NCBI GenBank assembly: GCA_026003175.1
Contig: BPGT01000004.1
Coordinates: 124,001 to 188,000, forward strand
Length of the DNA stretch: 64,000 nt
Origin: Armatimonadota bacterium
GTDB taxonomy: Bacteria; Armatimonadota; HRBIN16
Direction of reading: 5' to 3'
Notes under the pieces: generated by a model
Told to the model about the DNA's origin: nothing
Database searches by the model: none
What the model saw: only the letters and a program-made list of their open reading frames with translations
Position numbers and translations under genes: made by a program
In this document: piece by piece, positions 54,661 to 64,000 of the stretch
How positions within the stretch are numbered: position 1 is the first letter of the stretch
Layout of the letters: the number at the start of each line of letters is the position of its first letter

Positions 54661-57063
54661 ATGAATTCGGTCATCATGAGCGAAGCGAACCAGAATCAGT
54701 GGGATTTCTGGCGGATATATCGCATCCTGCGCAAGCGAATCTGGTTGATACTGGCGGCTGTCATCATCACCGTCGGCACGGCGGCGATTGGCTTGCAGTT
54801 CTTCGGGAAGCAATACGTTGCCTACCGCTACGTGCAGCCGTCGGAGAGTATTTTACGTCCTCCTGGCGATACGAAGTCATCCGAAGAACGTGGAGCACGT
54901 GACCGCAAGCTGGCAACACTACTGCAGCTGGCGAATTCGCCGGGTGTGGTGGAGATGGCGATGGCTCAGACCTACGCAGACGTCGCCATGCCTGGTGAAA
55001 CAGTGTCTCCGGAAAAGGCAAGTGTCAGCGTCCTGAGCGATGTAGGTATCACTCGCGAGGAAATTGCTCAGATGCGCCAGAAGGGGCAAATTGAGGCACA
55101 GATCAACAGCGCTCCTGGCGAAGGCGGGCGCGTCAACACCGATCTCATCGTGTTCACTGCCAAAGCCCCGAAAGCAGAGCAAGCGAAGGCAATCGTCGAT
55201 ACTTTCACTGTCGCTTTCAAAAAGTTCTACGAGGAGTACAGCCGTCAGAGTCTGCGTAGTAATGTGAACTTCCTCCAACGCGAGATGGAGAACGCTCGTA
55301 AGCAGCTGGAAGCGAAAGAGAGAGCGCTGAAGGAGTTGCGAAAGCAGAAGGGGATTGTGGATTTGCAATCGGCTGTACAGGGTGACTATTCTGTACTCAC
55401 TCCGCTTCGCCAAAAGGTGGAGGAGCTGCAGACTCAGCTTGCCTCTACCCGTTCACTCCTGGCGGAAAAGCGCAGGCAGTTTGCTCAGACACCGGAGACG
55501 CTTCCCGACCCCGTGGCGAAGACCGCTGCTGCTCAGGCACTGGAGAAGGAGCATGCCGACCTCTTAGCCCAGTATTACAGTTTCAAAGGCACCTACACGG
55601 AAGAGAACCCGATCATGCAGCAGCTGCAGCGGCGCATCCGCGAGGTGGAGCGCAAACTGCAAGAGGAAGAACAAAAGCGTCCGCGTATCGCGAATGCGGC
55701 TTATGTCTCATTACGGGACGAGATTCGAACGCTCGAGGCAAAGGAGCGAGAGCTGGCAACTGCATTAGCAGAGGCGAACGCACAGGTTGCCAAATACGAG
55801 CAACGCCTGTCGAACTACCAGGGTTTGGACGTGGATCTGCAGGCGGCGACGGCAGATTATCAGCTGGCTCTGGATAGCTACAACCGCTTGTTCAATCAGT
55901 ATCAAGCTGCGTTGCTCAACCTCAACGCGAACACGGAGAGCTTTATTACCCTGATGGGGGAAACCGCTGTCGAAGGACCCGTTCGCGCCGGACCGAACCC
56001 GATGCAGGTGATCATTGCGGCGATACTGCTGAGCCTGTTCCTGGGCATCGGTATCGCGGTGGGTCTGGAGGTGGTGGATAACACCGTCAAGACCACCCAC
56101 GATGCGCAGCAACTAATCGGCTTGCCGGTGACGGGTGTCATCCCGCGTCTGGAGAGCGGAGACAGGAACCTGTTGCCCAAGATTACGCATGTGGAACCCG
56201 CCTCGCCACACGCGGAGTCGTACCGCTTCGTCGGCGAAGACCTGTTGCTGACCCTGGAGGAGCACCCGGATATCCGTTCCATCATGGTCGCCACGGTGCG
56301 ACCGGGGCAGGGCGGTACGTCCACTATCACTAACCTTGCCATCACCCTGGCGCAGGGCGGCAAGCGGGTGATTCTGGTGGACGGTGATATGCGTCGCCCT
56401 TCCCTGCACAAGGTGTTCAACGTGAGCAACGACATCGGTCTCAGCTCGGTGCTGGCGAACGGGTTGCAGATAGCAGAGGTGCTTCGCCCAACGGAGGTAG
56501 ACAATCTGGTGCTGGTGCCTGCGGGTCCCGCGCCGAAGAACCCCTGGCAGTTACTGCGCTCGCAGAAGATGCAGGAGGTAGTAGAAGCGTTAGAACAGAG
56601 CTGCGACATTGTGCTCTTTGACACGCCCAGTGCAGCGGTGTTTGCGGACGCTTCGGTGATGGCATCGCTGGTGGACGGTGTAGTGGTGGTTGTTCGCGCC
56701 AACCACATCCCGCGTGGCAGCGAGCTGCAGGTAAGGCATCTGCTCAACAAGGCGAAGGTCAAGCTACTCGGGGTCGTTCTCAACGACGCCGCGCCGGAGA
56801 TGGTGGACAGCTATTATTACCACAGCCACTACTACCACCACACCAACGGCAAAGGCGAGTTGCCTCCGCCCAACGCGGCTAAGCCGTCCGGTGCGAAGCC
56901 AGTGGCGGTGCGTCCATCCAGAAGCAAGGGTACGAGCACTCCGAAAGGCGCTCAGGCGAAGGAGGCGGAAAAGACCCACATCGTGCCTGTAGACCCCAAC
57001 GCGCGCGTGGAAGTGCGTCGGGAAGATGTGCTGGGGAAGGGAGATAGCGGAGGTAACGGATGA
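54661..57063 (+). CDS. Wzz/BY-kinase-like polysaccharide copolymerase lacking the Walker A lysine
   Basis: An 800-aa protein: Wzz-type N-terminal membrane helix, periplasmic coiled coil (residues about 180-400), second membrane helix near 445 and a cytoplasmic BY-kinase-like domain. Walker A' (VILVDGDMRRP), Walker B (IVLFDTPSA) and a C-terminal tyrosine cluster (YYYHSHYYHH) are present. The Walker A segment, however, reads RPGQGGTSTITN, so the invariant lysine of PGxGKST is missing. Start is uncertain among GTG 54652, ATG 54661 and ATG 54676. It controls chain length or export of the polysaccharide. Confidence 0.85.
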   Translation: MNSVIMSEANQNQWDFWRIYRILRKRIWLILAAVIITVGTAAIGLQFFGKQYVAYRYVQPSESILRPPGDTKSSEERGARDRKLATLLQLANSPGVVEMAMAQTYADVAMPGETVSPEKASVSVLSDVGITREEIAQMRQKGQIEAQINSAPGEGGRVNTDLIVFTAKAPKAEQAKAIVDTFTVAFKKFYEEYSRQSLRSNVNFLQREMENARKQLEAKERALKELRKQKGIVDLQSAVQGDYSVLTPLRQKVEELQTQLASTRSLLAEKRRQFAQTPETLPDPVAKTAAAQALEKEHADLLAQYYSFKGTYTEENPIMQQLQRRIREVERKLQEEEQKRPRIANAAYVSLRDEIRTLEAKERELATALAEANAQVAKYEQRLSNYQGLDVDLQAATADYQLALDSYNRLFNQYQAALLNLNANTESFITLMGETAVEGPVRAGPNPMQVIIAAILLSLFLGIGIAVGLEVVDNTVKTTHDAQQLIGLPVTGVIPRLESGDRNLLPKITHVEPASPHAESYRFVGEDLLLTLEEHPDIRSIMVATVRPGQGGTSTITNLAITLAQGGKRVILVDGDMRRPSLHKVFNVSNDIGLSSVLANGLQIAEVLRPTEVDNLVLVPAGPAPKNPWQLLRSQKMQEVVEALEQSCDIVLFDTPSAAVFADASVMASLVDGVVVVVRANHIPRGSELQVRHLLNKAKVKLLGVVLNDAAPEMVDSYYYHSHYYHHTNGKGELPPPNAAKPSGAKPVAVRPSRSKGTSTPKGAQAKEAEKTHIVPVDPNARVEVRREDVLGKGDSGGNG

Positions 57064-58109
57064 GAGAAACCCGTGCGGAGGCGGCAGTCTGGAAGCAGCA
57101 ACCCTTGACGGAGGAGGAGCGACTGCTTTCTGTGCAATCACAGGAGAGCGACATGGTGCGCAAGCGAAGAGTGCTTATCGTGGGGGCTGGTGAAGTGGGA
57201 CACATGCTCGCTCGCAACCTGCAGGAGGCTGGCTACGAGGTTATCGGCTTCGTAGATGATGAGATAGAAGCCTCTGTTACTGGATTGCGAGTGCTGGGTT
57301 CGCGTGCGGATATAGAGCGCATCGTGGATAAGTATCAGGTGGACGAAGTGATGATTGCCTATGCTCCCACATGGCAGCAGCGTCTTGCGGAGATGCTGGT
57401 GAGCAACGGACATCGGCATGTGAAGATAAAAGTGGTGCCGAACATTGTGGAAGTGGTGCTGAGCGGTCCCGTTGCAGACAGGGTGGGGGATGTTCCAGTA
57501 GTGGATATTACCCCGCGCCTTCCTTCCGGGCGCTTGCTTATTGCGAAGCGAGTGTTTGACATCGTGTTTGCCTCGCTTGGACTACTAGTCAGTTTTCCGT
57601 TTCTACTGCTCGCGGCAGCAGCGATTAAGTTGACGTCGCCGGGGCCGATTATCTACAAGCAAGAGCGCGTGGGTAAAGACGGTAAGGTGTTCTATATCTT
57701 CAAGCTACGTACGATGGTACGCGATGCGGAGAAAATCACGGGTCCGGTGCTGGCAAGCAAAGGAGACCCGCGCATTACCACAGTGGGACGTATTTTACGC
57801 GCCACGAAACTGGACGAAGTGCCGCAGTTTATCAACGTACTATGGGGACACATGAGCATTGTGGGACCACGCCCCGAGCGTCCGAATTTTGTGGAAGAGT
57901 ACAGGGAGCGCATCCCACACTACGATGAGCGACACCGTATTAAACCGGGCATCACGGGTTGGGCGCAGGTGATGGGCGGGTATCACACCACCGTTTACGA
58001 CAAGCTGCGCTACGACCTGATGTACCTGTATCACATGTCGCTGTGGCTGGATCTGAAGATTATCTTATTGACCATCTGGACGGTGCTTAAGCGTCGGGAG
58101 GGATGTTGA
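57060..58109 (+). CDS. Polyprenyl-phosphate sugar-1-phosphate transferase (EPS priming enzyme)
   Basis: A 349-aa protein. Residues about 35-160 are a Rossmann/CoA-binding-like domain (VLIVGAGEVGHMLARNL), then one hydrophobic segment and the bacterial sugar-transferase domain (SPGPIIYKQERVGKDGK, LDEVPQFINVLWGHMSIVGP). It puts the first sugar phosphate on the lipid carrier. The usual four N-terminal membrane helices of WbaP-type enzymes are absent. The start overlaps the previous stop (ATGA). Confidence 0.88.
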   Translation: MRETRAEAAVWKQQPLTEEERLLSVQSQESDMVRKRRVLIVGAGEVGHMLARNLQEAGYEVIGFVDDEIEASVTGLRVLGSRADIERIVDKYQVDEVMIAYAPTWQQRLAEMLVSNGHRHVKIKVVPNIVEVVLSGPVADRVGDVPVVDITPRLPSGRLLIAKRVFDIVFASLGLLVSFPFLLLAAAAIKLTSPGPIIYKQERVGKDGKVFYIFKLRTMVRDAEKITGPVLASKGDPRITTVGRILRATKLDEVPQFINVLWGHMSIVGPRPERPNFVEEYRERIPHYDERHRIKPGITGWAQVMGGYHTTVYDKLRYDLMYLYHMSLWLDLKIILLTIWTVLKRREGC

Positions 58110-59455
58110 TGGAAGTGCAGGCAGGCGTCTCCACAGTACGCCGAGATGCACTGGTGTGGACTGTTACTGCGGGCGTTGCGCTGACAGCGGGGATCGCCCT
58201 ACTGTTAGTGCCTGCTGAAATGGTCTTTGGTGCGGTAATAGCGCTGCTGGCTGCAAGCGTTTTCCTTGTAAGCCCATATGCTGGGGCTCTGGCGTTTATT
58301 GCCCTGTACTACATGCGCCCGATGGACTTCTTTCCTCAACTGGCACTCTTGCGTATCCCCTTGTTTATCGCCAGCATCACCTCGACCGGGTTGTTTGTGC
58401 GCTTGATGCTTACCAGGCAAAAGTTGATAGAAGGCTGGTATGTGAAGTGGTTTCTGGCGCTGTGGGGGGTCATATTGCTTTCGGTGCCTTTATCGCTCTA
58501 TCGCTCGCAGTCTTTTTCTGGAGCACAGGACTTCTTGAAGAGTGTTGCTATGGTGTGGATGATCTATATGGCTGTGCGCAGCGAGAAGCAAATCACCTTC
58601 GCTGTGCGAATGCTGGGTTGGATGGCACTCTGGTTAGCAGTATCTACTATCTATAACTACAAAACGGGTAATGTGGAAGTGAGCGGTCAGTTGCAGCGCG
58701 CCGGAGCAGAGTCTTCCATGCTCGGCGACCCCAACGATCTGGCGGCGTATGTTTTGATGCTCTTCCCGCTGTGCTACTACCTGTTTTTTAACGACCCGAA
58801 AAAGTGGCTGAAGATAGTGTATGGCTCCGCAATGGTTATGATTTTGGTGGCGGTAGTGTTGACCGGGTCGCGTGGTGGGTTCTTAGGGCTGGTCTTTCTA
58901 CTCTTCCTGCTATGGCTGTTCTCCAAGAGGAAGGTGCTGGGGGCTCTGATCGGTCTGGCGGTGTTTGGTGCTCTGTGGTTTACTGCGCCTGCGGAGTATC
59001 GGGAGCGTATCCGTTCCATTACGAACTACGAGCAAGATGAGTCCGCGATGAATCGCGTGGAGTATCGCAAGGCGGCGGTGCGTATGTTCAAGCACAATCC
59101 TTTTACAGGTATTGGCTTCAAGAACTATGCAGATTTTGCCCGCGAGTTCGGGGCGCCTGCATCTCAAACGGCACACAACATGTATTACCTCGTGCTGGCT
59201 GAGCTGGGAGGACTGGGGCTTATTGTCTTTCTAACCATCTGGCTGAAAAGCCTAAAAGCAGCAAGACAGCTGGCTCGCGCTCCGAACTGGTTGTTGCATG
59301 CGCTGGGGATGGGAGCATTTATCGGCCTACTTGACCTAATGTTAACGGGGTATTTTCTTTCTATCTCCTACTATCCCTACCATTATATTCTGATGGCTCT
59401 GGTAGCAGCAGCGCAAGCGCACCTGCTGCCGCAAGTGCGGGAGGCAAGGGCTTGA
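58109..59455 (+). CDS. O-antigen ligase/Wzy-type polymerase
   Basis: A 448-aa membrane protein with about ten to twelve helices. The Wzy/WaaL region has the large periplasmic loop with TGSRGGFLGLVFLL and MFKHNPFTGIGFKNYADFAR. It would polymerise EPS repeat units. ATG 58109 overlaps the previous stop (TGATG), and GGGAGGG precedes it. Confidence 0.82.
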   Translation: MEVQAGVSTVRRDALVWTVTAGVALTAGIALLLVPAEMVFGAVIALLAASVFLVSPYAGALAFIALYYMRPMDFFPQLALLRIPLFIASITSTGLFVRLMLTRQKLIEGWYVKWFLALWGVILLSVPLSLYRSQSFSGAQDFLKSVAMVWMIYMAVRSEKQITFAVRMLGWMALWLAVSTIYNYKTGNVEVSGQLQRAGAESSMLGDPNDLAAYVLMLFPLCYYLFFNDPKKWLKIVYGSAMVMILVAVVLTGSRGGFLGLVFLLFLLWLFSKRKVLGALIGLAVFGALWFTAPAEYRERIRSITNYEQDESAMNRVEYRKAAVRMFKHNPFTGIGFKNYADFAREFGAPASQTAHNMYYLVLAELGGLGLIVFLTIWLKSLKAARQLARAPNWLLHALGMGAFIGLLDLMLTGYFLSISYYPYHYILMALVAAAQAHLLPQVREARA

Positions 59456-60642
59456 TGTGGTGGGTGGTAGCCGGTTGCCTCGCGTTTGTCGTTTACACCT
59501 ACGCAGGTTATCCGCTTCTGTTGAAGTTGTTGGCGAAGCGGCGTTGCGGGCGGTACACCATGCGGGCTACTCGCTCATCAGAAGACCTACCGTCTGTCAG
59601 CGTGTTGATAGCTGCACATAACGAGGAAGCGAATATCCGCAGGCGCATTCAGAATCTGCTTGCCTGCGATTATCCGGCTAACAGGATGTCCGTTGTGGTC
59701 TCTTGTGATGGGTGCACCGATCGAACCGCGGATATCGCACGAGGATACGAAGGCGTTCGGGTAGTGGAGGTCTTTCCACAGCGGGGTAAGGCGTTTGCTC
59801 TAAACAGAGGTGTTGAGGTCGCTGAGGGCGAGGTGCTCGTGTTTACTGATGCGCGGCAACAATTTGCTCCAGATGCCATCTATCAGTTAGTGCAGGCATT
59901 GTACACTGAGGGCGTTGGGGTTGCTGGAGGCGAACTTGTACTGCTGGATGATCGGGGCGCCCCTAGAGAAATAGGCGCATACTGGCGATATGAAAAGTGG
60001 TTGAGGCATCTGGAGGCAAAGGTGGATTCACCTCTGCAGTGCAGCGGAGCTATTTATGCTATCCGCCGTGAACATTTCACTCCTATGCCCGAAGGATTAA
60101 TACTGGACGACATGTGGATTCCTTTGCACATTATGCGCAAAGGCTACCGTATCGCTTTCGTTAGCGAGGCGAAAGCGTACGACACGGTGACCCCTTCCTA
60201 CGACAGGGAGTTCAAGCGCAAGGTGCGCACGCTGGCGGGCAACTACCAGCTTATCTGGGCGGCGCCCTGGCTGCTGGTGCCGTGGAAGAATCGTCTCTGG
60301 TGGCAGTTCATGTCGCACAAAGTGTGTCGGCTGCTGGTGCCGTATGCGCTGATAAGCATGTATGGGGCATCGTGGATGCTACTGCACCAGCCTTACGGCG
60401 CCGCGCTGGTGGTGGCGCAAACAGGCTACTACTTGTTAGGCGTGCTGGCGTGGGCGCTACCTGCACTGGCGCGGCGGTTCCGCCTCGCGGGGCTGGCGGG
60501 TTCGTTCCTTAGCCTGAATGCGGCGGCGGCGGTAGCACCGATTGCTTTTATCCGGGGCAGGGGACGTGTGCGCTGGGATCGCTCGCCCATGCTTTCCCCG
60601 CAGGCAGCCGGTGACGAAGGACAGAAGGTGAGGACGTACTGA
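59455..60642 (+). CDS. Membrane-associated family 2 glycosyltransferase
   Basis: A 395-aa GT2 enzyme. The nucleotide-binding start is PSVSVLIAAHNEEANI, the metal motif region VLVFTDARQQF, and the acceptor region LILDDMWIPLHI. N- and C-terminal helices anchor it to the membrane. It adds a sugar to the lipid-linked unit. ATG 59455 overlaps the Wzy stop. Confidence 0.88.
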   Translation: MWWVVAGCLAFVVYTYAGYPLLLKLLAKRRCGRYTMRATRSSEDLPSVSVLIAAHNEEANIRRRIQNLLACDYPANRMSVVVSCDGCTDRTADIARGYEGVRVVEVFPQRGKAFALNRGVEVAEGEVLVFTDARQQFAPDAIYQLVQALYTEGVGVAGGELVLLDDRGAPREIGAYWRYEKWLRHLEAKVDSPLQCSGAIYAIRREHFTPMPEGLILDDMWIPLHIMRKGYRIAFVSEAKAYDTVTPSYDREFKRKVRTLAGNYQLIWAAPWLLVPWKNRLWWQFMSHKVCRLLVPYALISMYGASWMLLHQPYGAALVVAQTGYYLLGVLAWALPALARRFRLAGLAGSFLSLNAAAAVAPIAFIRGRGRVRWDRSPMLSPQAAGDEGQKVRTY

Positions 60643-60644
60643 TT

Positions 60645-62096
60645 ATGCTCAGGAGCCTCGTGAAAGACTCCGCGGTGTATGCCGTCGGCACTATCGCCAG
60701 CAGGTTGGTGGGGTTCATCATGATACCCGTGTACACACGGGTGCTGACGCCAGCAGACTACGGTATCATTGAAACCATCGTTCGCCTTGTGGACATTATC
60801 GGTCTATTTCTGGCTCTTGGTTTGGCTGAAGCACTGTTGCGTCATTACTACCTGGCGAAGGACGAGGAGGAGCGCCGGCGTCTGATTGGTACGGTGTTCA
60901 ACATCAACCTGATGGTGGTCATCCTGGGCAGCCTGTTCACTTTACCTGCTTCGCCGTATCTAGCACGTCTTGCTTTCGGGCATGAGCGATACACCCATTA
61001 TGTGATCATTTCACTCATCAGTATGCTCGTGGGGAACCTGATAGAACTGCCACTGACACTATGGCGTGCAGAGGGCAAAGCATGGCGGTTTACAGCCGTT
61101 TCGCTGAGTAAGCTCTTCTCGCAACTGATGTTAAATATCGTTTTGGTCGTCTGGCTCCGCTGGGGCGTATGGGGAGTAGTGCTGAGTGGACTCATTAACG
61201 CGAGTGTCTGGTCCCTTGTACTCGGAGTGCTGGTGCGGCTGCGGTATGGCGGTGCGTTCGACATGCGGTGGGTGAAACCTGTGTTGCGCTACGGGTTGCC
61301 ACTGGTTCCTGCCAGCCTTTCACAATTCATCCTGCACTTCAGTGACCGCTTTTTTCTCACTCGCTATGCTACCGAGAGCGAACTGGGCTTATATTCGTTA
61401 GCGTATCGGTTTGGGATGCTGGTCAGTGTGTTCTTTGGAGTGTTGAGCAGGGCATGGTGGCCCTGGGTGTTCCGAGTGGCGGAGGAGGAAGAGGGCACCA
61501 GACATCTACGTCGAGGAGGGGCATTGATCCTGTTATCGGGAGCAGCGTTTTGTAGCGCTGTCATACTTCTGTCATCGCCCGTGATTCGAGTAATTGCGAG
61601 CCCCACCTTCTGGGACGCAAGCTACTACGTTACTCCTATTGCGATTGCCTACTGGTTCTTCATCTCTAGTTCATCGTTGCGGATAGGTGCGTTGATTGCT
61701 CATCGGACGTCTTTGTTTGCCATAGCCAACGTTGTCTCTGCAGTCCTCTGCCTTGTCCTGAACGCATGGCTGATTCCAAACTACTCTGCTTGGGGAGCGG
61801 CGTACGCCACAGCTACCTCCTTCGCGGTTTTCGCTATCCTCGTCTGGTTTGCCTCACAACGAGTCAATCCGCTGCCACATGACTACGGGGCGATTGTCCT
61901 ATCTTTCGTGGTAATCTTGGTGGCGAGCTGGTTGGACCGGCATCTGCGTTTTGCGCTGTGGATAGACTTGTTTGCTCGGGTGTGGATATGGATGGGATTG
62001 GGTGTTGTGCTACTGTTGTTCTTTGCCTGGAATCACAAGGTACGCCTACCTGTACTATCTACCTGGTGTAAGAGAGAATGGACACGGGGGTCTTGA
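60645..62096 (+). CDS. Polysaccharide flippase, Wzx/MATE-like
   Basis: A 483-aa membrane protein with about 12-14 helices. The N-terminus (DSAVYAVGTIASRLVGFIMI, VYTRVLTPADYGI) is typical of Wzx/RfbX-type flippases that move lipid-linked repeat units across the membrane. It follows the GT2 gene after 2 bp, with GAAGGTGAGG upstream. Confidence 0.88.
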   Translation: MLRSLVKDSAVYAVGTIASRLVGFIMIPVYTRVLTPADYGIIETIVRLVDIIGLFLALGLAEALLRHYYLAKDEEERRRLIGTVFNINLMVVILGSLFTLPASPYLARLAFGHERYTHYVIISLISMLVGNLIELPLTLWRAEGKAWRFTAVSLSKLFSQLMLNIVLVVWLRWGVWGVVLSGLINASVWSLVLGVLVRLRYGGAFDMRWVKPVLRYGLPLVPASLSQFILHFSDRFFLTRYATESELGLYSLAYRFGMLVSVFFGVLSRAWWPWVFRVAEEEEGTRHLRRGGALILLSGAAFCSAVILLSSPVIRVIASPTFWDASYYVTPIAIAYWFFISSSSLRIGALIAHRTSLFAIANVVSAVLCLVLNAWLIPNYSAWGAAYATATSFAVFAILVWFASQRVNPLPHDYGAIVLSFVVILVASWLDRHLRFALWIDLFARVWIWMGLGVVLLLFFAWNHKVRLPVLSTWCKREWTRGS

Positions 62097-63640
62097 AGAG
62101 GGCGAGCCTAATATTTCCTGCCACTACAGCTGCGGGATATGTGCTGGTGGCAACGTATCCGCACGGCGCTGGTATTACTTCCGACTCAATACACTACCTT
62201 ACCGCAGCACGCCACTTAATAGATGGGGGCACATTGACAACCTACACAGGCGAACCTCTTGTTTCGTATGCGCCTCTGCTGTCGGTAGTATATGCGTTGT
62301 TGGGGCTGACGGGGATCGGCTTGCAGCTGGGCGCGCGGCTGGTTAGTGCATTCTCTTTCGCAGCGGTTGTGTGGGTTACGTGGCACTGGCTAGGTGAGAT
62401 GCAGGCAGGCTCCAGAGTAGTTTGGGTGGCGACGATATTGGTCCTGTTTGCGCGTCCCTTAATGTGGTATGCTCCGTATGCGCTGAGCGAGTTGCCGTTT
62501 GTTGCGCTGACTATGTGTGCGTTGTGGCAGGCGTGGCATTACGTCAAGGAGGGGGGACAAATACACCTTGTTGCCTCTGGTGTTTGCACTGGACTGTCGG
62601 CGCTAATGCGCTGGATAGGAGTCACGACAGCAGGTACGATAGCGATTTTTATATTGCTAGCTTGTCACCGGTCATGCAAAAAGAGATTTGCGCTGGCGGC
62701 AGGGTATGTCCTGGTAACGCTGATGCCGTTTGTATTATGGATATCGCGCAACCGCCTTCTGACAGGTACCTTCTTTGGCGTACGTGAGCCTTCAGACTAT
62801 CCGCTACGCCAGATGGTGTTCGATACCCTGTGGAGCTTGCATCGCTGGATGATCCCTGTCACTTTTGAAAACAGTGTGCCTTTGTTTGGTGTGTTGGCAG
62901 CACTCTGTATACTACTATTGGTTGCGGCGCTTCGCCTGCAATGGCGTCACGGTGATACAGATTGGAAAAGAGGAGTGCTTTTGCTGTTCCTCTATATCGG
63001 GTTGTATGCCTTTGCGCTGGTCATCATGACCAGGGGGGCGAAGTTCGAAGCGTTATCGGAGCGTCTATGGAGCCCTATCGCGGTTCCTCTGGTATTGTGT
63101 CTGGTTCTGATGTGGACTCTATTGCAATCTTCGAGTTACCTCATGCGGCTCGCAAGAGGGGCCTTGATTCTTGTCGGCATCGGATGGTGTCTTTCAGGAT
63201 CCGCGTTCGGGGTGGAAATGCTGGGCAAATGTTTCCGAGACGGCCCCGGCGTCTTTAACACCTCTGCATGGCGTGATTCGGATACACTGCACTGGCTTCG
63301 TGGGCATCCCTTAAAAGGGCGAGTATACACCAATTTCCCAGAACCCCTCTACTACTTCACCGGTATCGTTAGCGAGCACACGCCGCACAAAGGACCGATG
63401 CGCGTGGCGTCCGAAACCCATCCACGAAACCTGCAACAGTTTCTGCAGGAGTTGCAGGATGATTGGAAGAGAGGACATCAAGTGTACATCGTTTGGCTGC
63501 ACGACCAGTCTCGTTCCGAGTACCTGTATAGCCTATACGAACTCAAAGAGCGTCTATCTCTGCGCCCGGTGAAGAAATCATCGGACGGTGCTGTTTTCGA
63601 GGTGTATCCGCATACTACGAGTGGTAGTGGTGGGCAATAG
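62078..63640 (+). CDS. Integral membrane glycosyltransferase-like protein
   Basis: A 520-aa protein with about ten membrane helices, resembling GT39/GT83-type (ArnT/PMT-like) transferases (TSDSIHYLTAARHLIDGG near the N-terminus, with an acidic residue after the first helix). It ends in a soluble C-terminal domain. It overlaps the flippase gene by 19 bp. The donor would be a polyprenyl-phosphate sugar; the acceptor is unknown. Confidence 0.65.
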   Translation: MDTGVLKRASLIFPATTAAGYVLVATYPHGAGITSDSIHYLTAARHLIDGGTLTTYTGEPLVSYAPLLSVVYALLGLTGIGLQLGARLVSAFSFAAVVWVTWHWLGEMQAGSRVVWVATILVLFARPLMWYAPYALSELPFVALTMCALWQAWHYVKEGGQIHLVASGVCTGLSALMRWIGVTTAGTIAIFILLACHRSCKKRFALAAGYVLVTLMPFVLWISRNRLLTGTFFGVREPSDYPLRQMVFDTLWSLHRWMIPVTFENSVPLFGVLAALCILLLVAALRLQWRHGDTDWKRGVLLLFLYIGLYAFALVIMTRGAKFEALSERLWSPIAVPLVLCLVLMWTLLQSSSYLMRLARGALILVGIGWCLSGSAFGVEMLGKCFRDGPGVFNTSAWRDSDTLHWLRGHPLKGRVYTNFPEPLYYFTGIVSEHTPHKGPMRVASETHPRNLQQFLQELQDDWKRGHQVYIVWLHDQSRSEYLYSLYELKERLSLRPVKKSSDGAVFEVYPHTTSGSGGQ

Positions 63641-63654
63641 GAGGAAGGGCTACA

Positions 63655-64000
63655 TTGAGGCAGCCTTACGCTATCATCCCAGCACGTGGAGGTTCTAAAG
63701 GCATCACGCGCAAAAACCTCCAGCCGGTGGGCGGGGTACCGCTGATTGGGCGGGCGATACTGGCGGCACGAGGAAGTCAGCACGTGCAGGGTGTTTTTGT
63801 CTCCACGGACGACGCAGAGATCGCAGAAGCGGCGAAGCGATATGGTGCGGAAGTCATCTGGCGACCTGCTGAACTGGCTACCGATACTGCCAGCTCGGAA
63901 GCTGCCCTGCTTCATGCATTACACTATTTGCGCGAAGAACGCTCGCTGCGGGTGGACCTGCTGGTATTCATCCAGTGCACTTCCCCCTTCATCGAGTCAA
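63655..64000 (+). CDS. CMP-acylneuraminate synthetase-like cytidylyltransferase (partial)
   Basis: An open frame that runs off the window, 115 codons seen. It has the NeuA-type start YAIIPARGGSKGITRKNLQ and the nucleotide-binding VFVSTDDAEIAEAAKRYGAE. The enzyme activates a sialic- or legionaminic-type sugar with CTP. TTG 63655 is the likely start, with AGGAGGAAGG 8 bp upstream. It suggests that nonulosonic acids enter this exopolysaccharide. Confidence 0.85.
   Translation, partial: MRQPYAIIPARGGSKGITRKNLQPVGGVPLIGRAILAARGSQHVQGVFVSTDDAEIAEAAKRYGAEVIWRPAELATDTASSEAALLHALHYLREERSLRVDLLVFIQCTSPFIES

Overview
The window is a moderately GC-rich bacterial chromosome segment. Two CHRD proteins with PEP-CTERM tails, an exosortase/EpsI/EPS operon, a corrinoid methyltransferase-like mtaB beside UroD-family genes, and a membrane-anchored DtxR-FeoA regulator together suggest Armatimonadota or a similar environmental, possibly thermophilic, lineage. 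No rRNA is present, so this is an inference. Most housekeeping genes are intact. Nearly all frameshifts fall in a mobile island, an IS, mtaB and one giant secreted protein.

Layout. 0-5 kb (+): RseP protease, ArgA-like acetyltransferase, phosphodiester glycosidase-like exported protein, an orphan RbsA-type ABC ATPase and a hydroxypyruvate isomerase-like protein. 5-8.3 kb (-): sugar-binding protein and two permeases, with no ATPase. 8.4-12.4 kb (+): ndk, fumC, and a restriction-modification pair in which the methyltransferase carries HEAT repeats. 12.5-16.4 kb (+): mtaB (frameshifted at a CCCC run) and two UroD-family methyltransferase-like genes, separated by a 186-bp MITE.

16.6-24.5 kb: an initiator tRNA whose 3' part is duplicated as 74-bp att repeats around a 7.9-kb island. 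The island holds integrase, a divergent gene, an excisionase-like HTH protein, a primase-helicase broken by three frameshifts, RNase H, an SSB-like gene, a small-terminase-like protein, an amidase, a four-unit array of covarying palindromes and a strong promoter at the right end. The gene order resembles a phage-inducible chromosomal island (phage satellite).

24.7-25.9 kb: a MITE and an IS with matching ends sit side by side with one shared 9-bp target duplication, directly against the -35 box of katG. The same MITE occurs at 14,974 and as a tandem pair at 49,031-49,411. All three insertion sites have the form N7CT followed by TGACA.

25.9-34.3 kb: katG with a Fur/PerR-like box; pterin dehydratase and MscS; a Crp/Fnr regulator and two ferredoxins that share the operator GTGA-N6-TCAC; feoB and a DtxR-FeoA fusion behind a double iron-box promoter. 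34.5-50.3 kb (-): two CHRD PEP-CTERM proteins, lplA-gcvPB, a lipoprotein, a giant LVIVD/CARDB secreted protein split by three frameshifts, a secreted protein of unknown function and a membrane protein. 50.3-52.7 kb: a membrane pyrophosphatase of the K+-independent type. 53-64 kb (+): an exosortase/exopolysaccharide operon behind a sigma-54 type promoter (xrt, epsI, Wzz/BY-kinase-like, glycosylphosphotransferase, Wzy, GT2, Wzx, membrane glycosyltransferase), ending in a partial CMP-sialate synthetase-like gene. The exosortase at 53 kb is the expected processing enzyme for the PEP-CTERM proteins at 35 kb.
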